Shown here in pieces: positions 50,974 to 57,475 of a stretch of 57,475 bases of DNA. Below the pieces are notes generated by a model that saw nothing but the letters and a program-made list of their open reading frames with translations, ran no database searches and was not told where the DNA came from. Location of the stretch: assembly GCF_002860165.1 (NCBI RefSeq), contig NZ_PGUZ01000069.1, positions 1-57,475 on the forward strand, in the 5' to 3' direction. The first letter of the stretch is position 1, and each line of letters opens with the position of its first letter. The DNA comes from Bacillus sp. V3-13. Lineage in GTDB: Bacteria > Bacillota > Bacilli > Bacillales > Cytobacillaceae. Position numbers and translations under genes: made by a program.

Positions 50974-52146
50974 TTATTCGTAAATATGGACAAAAGGTTC
51001 ATCCTGTTCCGCTTTGCGGACGATCAATGCTTCCGGGCCATTTACCGATGTGATGCTCACCTGGACAGAAATGTAGTTCGGGAAGTGTTCCATCACTTTT
51101 CCCGTCACATACTGGGTAAATCCAATCCCTTCTGCCTTGCCGTAAAATTGGATCGGGATATCGATTGTTAACTCCTGAAGCTGGCCTCCAGCGTAAAATC
51201 CCTCGCCGATTACACCATTGAAATTAGGGAAAAATTCTTCTACATCCTGTTTAAAGTTCTGAAAGGAAGTGAAGTCCTCCCGGTGGTTCACTTCGGCATC
51301 TTTTGAGGGAAATAATACATAATCTTCGCTGACTTCCTCCCAGCCGCCGATACTGGAACTGCCACTGGCCACATTCGTATAAGCAAAGAAGTTCCCCGGA
51401 ACGACCGATGAGCGCGCTTCCTGTTCAAATAAAGCAATGGTGATCGGGACTTCCTTCAGCTCATCAATCCCTCTCAATCTCTTAATCACTTCTTCAGCGA
51501 TTTTTTTGCCTTCCCTGTCGAGTTCATTGTGGGTGATATCCTCTTCAAAGGTGGCGCCAAATTGCTCTCGTTGATAATAATGGACGGAATTCAGCGCCAG
51601 GCCGATCACAACGCCGCCCAAACTGAATGCGTCGCTATTATCCTGCTTAATATAATAATTATGTTCTAAAATATGGGCCAAATAGATCGGGCTTTTTGCG
51701 TTCCGCTCTTCAATCGTGCCCTGCTCGTCATCAACCGGATTTAAACCGAGATTTTTCGATTCATCCAGACCCTTTGCTTGCAGCTGCGCAGGCGTTAGTT
51801 TTCGGTTCAGCCATGCTGTAACCTGTTCCTTTTTTAAAAACTGGCCTTCCTGAAAAACGTATTTGTTCGGATCAAAGGCGTTTTGGGCAAGCCTCATCAA
51901 CCCTGTTTCAAACTCATTTATATCGTAACGAGTATTTAGATTATTCACGACTAAACCGCGGGATTCCCCAGGCTCGAACGGCGTTATCATCCGATAATAT
52001 TCATCCGATATTTTATATTTCGGGATAATTGCCTTCTCTTTTTTTTCATCCGTTTCGTGAACGACTTCCTCTTGCTGTTGAAAATTCGGGGCACAGGCTG
52101 TCAGCAGCAAAACAAGAGACAGAGCGGCCATTGAAAGTTTTTTCAC
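50974..52146 (-). CDS. camS: CamS-family sex pheromone lipoprotein
   Basis: A 390-aa lipoprotein with signal MKKLSMAALSLVLLLTAC (lipobox LLTAC, lipidated C18), a family whose signal peptides were first noticed as enterococcal/staphylococcal sex pheromone precursors. Blocks NLGLNPVDDEQGTIEERNAK, SPIYLAHILEHNYY and YFP-like FPNFNGVIGEGFYAGG are typical of YerH/CamS. It lies 14 bp after ligA, in the conserved pcrB-pcrA-ligA-camS order. The biological role in bacilli is unclear. Confidence 0.93.
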   Translation of the reverse strand: MKKLSMAALSLVLLLTACAPNFQQQEEVVHETDEKKEKAIIPKYKISDEYYRMITPFEPGESRGLVVNNLNTRYDINEFETGLMRLAQNAFDPNKYVFQEGQFLKKEQVTAWLNRKLTPAQLQAKGLDESKNLGLNPVDDEQGTIEERNAKSPIYLAHILEHNYYIKQDNSDAFSLGGVVIGLALNSVHYYQREQFGATFEEDITHNELDREGKKIAEEVIKRLRGIDELKEVPITIALFEQEARSSVVPGNFFAYTNVASGSSSIGGWEEVSEDYVLFPSKDAEVNHREDFTSFQNFKQDVEEFFPNFNGVIGEGFYAGGQLQELTIDIPIQFYGKAEGIGFTQYVTGKVMEHFPNYISVQVSITSVNGPEALIVRKAEQDEPFVHIYE

Positions 52147-52160
52147 AGCATTCCCACCTC

Positions 52161-54218
<2,058 letters not shown>

Positions 54219-54259
54219 CTAATGGCGCAAGCACAACTGTTTCGTTCATCCGGCTTCCG

Positions 54260-56467
54260 TTATCCTTTTTTAATTGGGGCGAATTTTGCCAGTAACCGTT
54301 TAATGCCAATCGGGCTTGGGAATGCTATGTCGAGCTCGGTACTCTCCCCTTCGCCCTTCACGCTGACAACGGTTCCGGTTCCCCATTTGCCATGTTCCGC
54401 TTTATCTCCAACCTTCCAATCCGCCTGTTCGCCGCCTGTCGAAGTGGTGACCGGGCGCATGACCGGCTGTCTGAACGGCTGTCTTGAAGGTGAAGCAAAC
54501 GGTGATCCAATTTTTGCTTCCGGCTGGACGCCTTCAAGCAGATCGGCCGGAATTTCTTTTATAAACCGGGAAGGCGGGTTCATATTTGTCCGCCCAAAAA
54601 GAGTGCGCATTTGCGCATTGGTTAAAAATAATTCCTGTTCTGCTCTTGTAATTCCTACGTAAGCGAGACGGCGTTCCTCTTCCATTTCAGCCTCTTCCAT
54701 CAAAGACCGGCTATGCGGAAAGACACCTTCCTCCATGCCGATTAAGAAAACAACCGGGAATTCCAGCCCTTTTGCAGAATGAAGAGTCATCAGCACAACC
54801 GCATCTGCTTTTTTTCCGTCATCGTCAAGCCGGTCAATGTCGGCGACGAGCGCGAGGTCAGTTAAAAAAGCAACCAGGCTTTTGTCTTCATTCGTTTCTT
54901 CAAAGTTTTTCGTAACAGACATAAATTCATCGAGGTTTTCAAGGCGGCTTTGTGCTTCGATCGATTTCTCAAGCTGAAGCATTTCGCGATAACCTGATTT
55001 CTCAAGAATCTCTTCTACCAGCTCGGTAACAGACAAATACTCCTGTTGGCGTGTGTAGTTTTGGATTAAATCGCGAAATTCGGCTGCAGCCTTGGTAATT
55101 TTCGGGCTTAAGCCAATCAAGTCCACTGCTTCAAGTGCCTGATACATCGACATATCATGCATCGCTGCAAACTCGGCAATTTTATCCAGTGAGGTGCCAC
55201 CGATCCCTCTTTTTGGAACGTTGATGACGCGCTGGAGGCTGATGTCGTCATCAGGATTGGCGATCAGGCGCAGGTAGGCAAGCATGTCCTTAATTTCTTT
55301 GCGGTCATAGAACTTGATTCCGCCAACGATTGAATAGTCAATCGTCGATTTTAAAAGCACTTCCTCCATGACACGGGATTGGGCATTAGTCCGGTATAAA
55401 ATTGCAATTTCAGAAGGCTTGCGTTTCCCGCTGTCAATCATCTCTTTAATTTTTCCGGCAACAAATTGCGCTTCTCCCTGTTCACTGTCTGCCCGAAAAT
55501 AGTAAATTTTATTTCCTTCATCATTTTCCGTCCATAAATTTTTCGGCTTGCGGTTCACGTTTTTTGCAATGACTTCGTTCGCAGCCGACAGAATTTTTTT
55601 AGTCGAACGATAGTTTTGCTCGAGCAAAATCACTTTGGCGTCCGGATAGTCTTTTTCGAAGGAAAGAATATTGGCAATGTCCGCTCCGCGCCAACGGTAA
55701 ATCGACTGGTCGGAATCACCGACACAGCATATATTTTTAAACCGGTCAGCCAAAAGCTTTACCAATGTATATTGTGCTTTATTTGTATCTTGATACTCAT
55801 CGACATGGATATACTGGAATTTACGCTGATAATATTCCAAAACCTCAGGTACCCGCTTAAACAGGAGGATGGTTTTCATAATCAAGTCATCAAAATCGAG
55901 GGCCTGATTTTTCCGCAGCCGTCTTTGGTATTCTTCATAAACATCGCTTACAACCTGCTCATAAAAGCCTCCCGCTGTATTGGAATACTGTTCGGAATCA
56001 ATCAGTTCGTTTTTCGCACTGCTGATCGAGCCTAAAATCGCACGCGGGTCAAATTTCTTCGGATCGAGATTTTTATCCTTTAAAATCCCTTTAATCACCG
56101 ATAGCTGATCGGTTGTATCGAGAATCGTAAAATTGCGGTTAAATCCGATCCGGTCGATATCGCGGCGCAAAATCCGCACACACATTGAGTGGAACGTCGA
56201 AATCCAGATTTCCTCCGCTGCCCCGCCCATCATGTTTGATATACGGTCCCTCATCTCTCGCGCCGCTTTATTGGTAAAGGTTATCGCGAGAATATTGTAG
56301 GGATTCACCCCTTTTTCAACCATTAAATAAGCTATGCGGTGGGTTAACACCCGGGTTTTTCCACTGCCGGCTCCTGCCATGATCAAAAGCGGGCCACTCG
56401 TTGCTTTTACAGCATTTTGCTGCTGTGGATTTAATCCAGCTAATAATTTATCAGTTAAAAATTGCAT
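54260..56467 (-). CDS. pcrA: ATP-dependent DNA helicase PcrA
   Basis: A 735-aa superfamily 1A helicase. Walker A AGAGSGKT (32-39), Walker B VDEYQDTN, motif [17 protein letters not shown], motif [14 protein letters not shown]. The C-terminal tail binds RNA polymerase in homologues. It works in rolling-circle replication, repair and removal of RecA. pcrA comes after pcrB (74 bp) and before ligA (92 bp), the standard Bacillus order. Confidence 0.97.
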   Translation of the reverse strand: MQFLTDKLLAGLNPQQQNAVKATSGPLLIMAGAGSGKTRVLTHRIAYLMVEKGVNPYNILAITFTNKAAREMRDRISNMMGGAAEEIWISTFHSMCVRILRRDIDRIGFNRNFTILDTTDQLSVIKGILKDKNLDPKKFDPRAILGSISSAKNELIDSEQYSNTAGGFYEQVVSDVYEEYQRRLRKNQALDFDDLIMKTILLFKRVPEVLEYYQRKFQYIHVDEYQDTNKAQYTLVKLLADRFKNICCVGDSDQSIYRWRGADIANILSFEKDYPDAKVILLEQNYRSTKKILSAANEVIAKNVNRKPKNLWTENDEGNKIYYFRADSEQGEAQFVAGKIKEMIDSGKRKPSEIAILYRTNAQSRVMEEVLLKSTIDYSIVGGIKFYDRKEIKDMLAYLRLIANPDDDISLQRVINVPKRGIGGTSLDKIAEFAAMHDMSMYQALEAVDLIGLSPKITKAAAEFRDLIQNYTRQQEYLSVTELVEEILEKSGYREMLQLEKSIEAQSRLENLDEFMSVTKNFEETNEDKSLVAFLTDLALVADIDRLDDDGKKADAVVLMTLHSAKGLEFPVVFLIGMEEGVFPHSRSLMEEAEMEEERRLAYVGITRAEQELFLTNAQMRTLFGRTNMNPPSRFIKEIPADLLEGVQPEAKIGSPFASPSRQPFRQPVMRPVTTSTGGEQADWKVGDKAEHGKWGTGTVVSVKGEGESTELDIAFPSPIGIKRLLAKFAPIKKG

Positions 56468-56541
56468 TTTTGCTCACCACCAAACAAACGTTTGTTCTTA
56501 TTTTACCTTATTTATTATGAAAGAGAAAGCAGGTTTTGCTT

Positions 56542-57228
56542 TCACCCTTTAACAGCTTTTACAGTTTCCAGTGCTTCGTCAAGATTGTTATAAATGACAT
56601 TGCCTACGACAATCACATCGGCATGCGCGCCCATTTCCGCGGCTTGCTCGGCTGTCTCAATTCCGCCGCCATAAAACAGGGTTGTGTGTTCAAGCGTATT
56701 TCGCACTTTTGCCGTTAATTGAGGATCGCCGTATGACCCGCTATATTCAAGATAGAAAATCGGCAGCCGGAACATTTTCTCCGCCATCATTGCATAGGCG
56801 ACAACATCATCGTTCGATAGACCCGTGTTTGCTTTTGTCTGCTTCGCCGCTTTGCATTCTGGATTTAAAATGCAATAGCCTTCGACGATGATCTCTTCCC
56901 AATTCATGATTTCCCCGTACTCCTTTACAGCCTGATGGTGGAGTTCGGTTATCCATTTAGGGTCGCGGCTATTTAAAACGGTCGGAATAAAGTATAGGTC
57001 GAATCCTGGCGTGACTGAATCGATCGTTGATACTTCCAATATGCAAGGAACCGTGTAGCGGCGGATTTTTGCCATCAGGTCAAGGACATTTTCAAGCGTG
57101 ACGCCATCAGTCCCCCCGACAATGATTGCATCCGTTCCCGATTCGCAAATTTTTTCAAGCGCTTCATCCGTAATCTCTTTATTTGGATCGAGTTTAAACA
57201 CATGGCGCCACTCGCGGATCTCATACAT
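56542..57228 (-). CDS. pcrB: Heptaprenylglyceryl phosphate synthase
   Basis: A 228-aa TIM-barrel prenyltransferase that joins heptaprenyl diphosphate to glycerol-1-phosphate, an archaeal-type ether lipid step found in bacilli. [54 protein letters not shown] and FYGGGI are family blocks. The length equals B. subtilis PcrB. The start at ATG 57228 (MYEIREWRH) follows ATGGAGG; the upstream extension is not supported. Confidence 0.96.
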   Translation of the reverse strand: MYEIREWRHVFKLDPNKEITDEALEKICESGTDAIIVGGTDGVTLENVLDLMAKIRRYTVPCILEVSTIDSVTPGFDLYFIPTVLNSRDPKWITELHHQAVKEYGEIMNWEEIIVEGYCILNPECKAAKQTKANTGLSNDDVVAYAMMAEKMFRLPIFYLEYSGSYGDPQLTAKVRNTLEHTTLFYGGGIETAEQAAEMGAHADVIVVGNVIYNNLDEALETVKAVKG

Positions 57229-57421
57229 CTCAGGTTGCCTCCATTCTATCTTCCATTCCATTACACCATTATAGCATTTGTTACAGGCTTGCAAAACGAA
57301 AAGCCGAACAGAGAAGAAAGTTAAATAGTGGGTATAATCCTATGAAGGTATAAGCGCTTCCTTCATGCTTGTTATGGAGTGATTTCGGTTAACTTCTAAG
57401 GGATTTTAAACAATAAGAAAA

Positions 57422-57452
57422 ACCGGGCGAAAACCATGCCCGGTCCTTTTTT
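57422..57452. terminator. Terminator at the right edge (upstream unit)
   Basis: ACCGGGC and GCCCGGT pair around a 9-nt loop, with A-rich and T-rich flanks. It probably ends the gene that lies beyond the window on the minus strand. 57229-57421 contains the pcrB promoter region; no specific element was identified. Confidence 0.7.
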
Positions 57453-57475
57453 GTTTAGAGGAAATCCGGTAGTTT

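Overview
The window is a piece of a low-to-moderate GC Bacillaceae chromosome (genus Bacillus in the broad sense). The evidence is the pcrB-pcrA-ligA-camS block, gatCAB, an opuE/putP-type symporter and dgkB in the relative order known from the Bacillus subtilis purD-rlmCD interval. A KimA transporter behind a c-di-AMP (ydaO) riboswitch, an AcoR/sigma-54 acetoin operon and strong AGGAGG-type ribosome binding sites agree with this. No rRNA, tRNA, CRISPR array or intact insertion sequence was seen. Most genes are on the minus strand.

Left part (0-8 kb): an array of five ~52-bp units, each able to form a hairpin, enters from the window edge. It is followed by a tiny hydrophilic protein with a sigma-G-like promoter, a divergent Nramp-family transporter that lacks the usual metal-binding motifs, an M28 membrane peptidase with a probable frameshift, a decayed second copy of the Nramp 3' end, a YetJ/BI-1 protein, an MFS relic, and riboswitch-controlled kimA. 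8-16 kb: pncB-pncA (NAD salvage), dgkB, a five-gene translationally coupled ECF sigma/anti-sigma/membrane-protein operon, and an AlaX-type tRNA editing protein. 16-21.6 kb: a MazEF toxin-antitoxin pair with its operator, two small exported proteins lying between the two halves of what looks like one broken acetyltransferase gene, a methyltransferase, a PlsY paralogue, and a nitronate monooxygenase with a thioredoxin-like partner. 21.8-31 kb: a membrane-anchored unknown, putP/opuE, a Cache-type chemoreceptor, gatCAB, yueI. 31-35.8 kb: isocitrate lyase, a set of five TTAAGCGAAA repeats spaced about 21 bp apart, an alpha/beta hydrolase, acoR.

36-41.3 kb is an accessory stretch of small orphan genes and relics (a broken tyrosine recombinase, a duplicated ybaK fragment, two GNAT acetyltransferases). 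It separates acoR from its likely target, the acoABCL-butanediol dehydrogenase operon (41.3-46.8 kb), which has a textbook sigma-54 promoter and a large nested palindrome just upstream. The right end carries comFB, cardiolipin synthase, pruA/rocA, camS, ligA, pcrA and pcrB.

The parts most worth following up are: the ECF-centred operon, with a probable ATT start codon, a 37-residue coupled microprotein and a membrane protein with three repeats of an F-x-PG-x-G motif; the helically phased TTAAGCGAAA repeats; the 52-bp hairpin array; and the split acetyltransferase. All functional statements are from sequence reading only; no database search was run.
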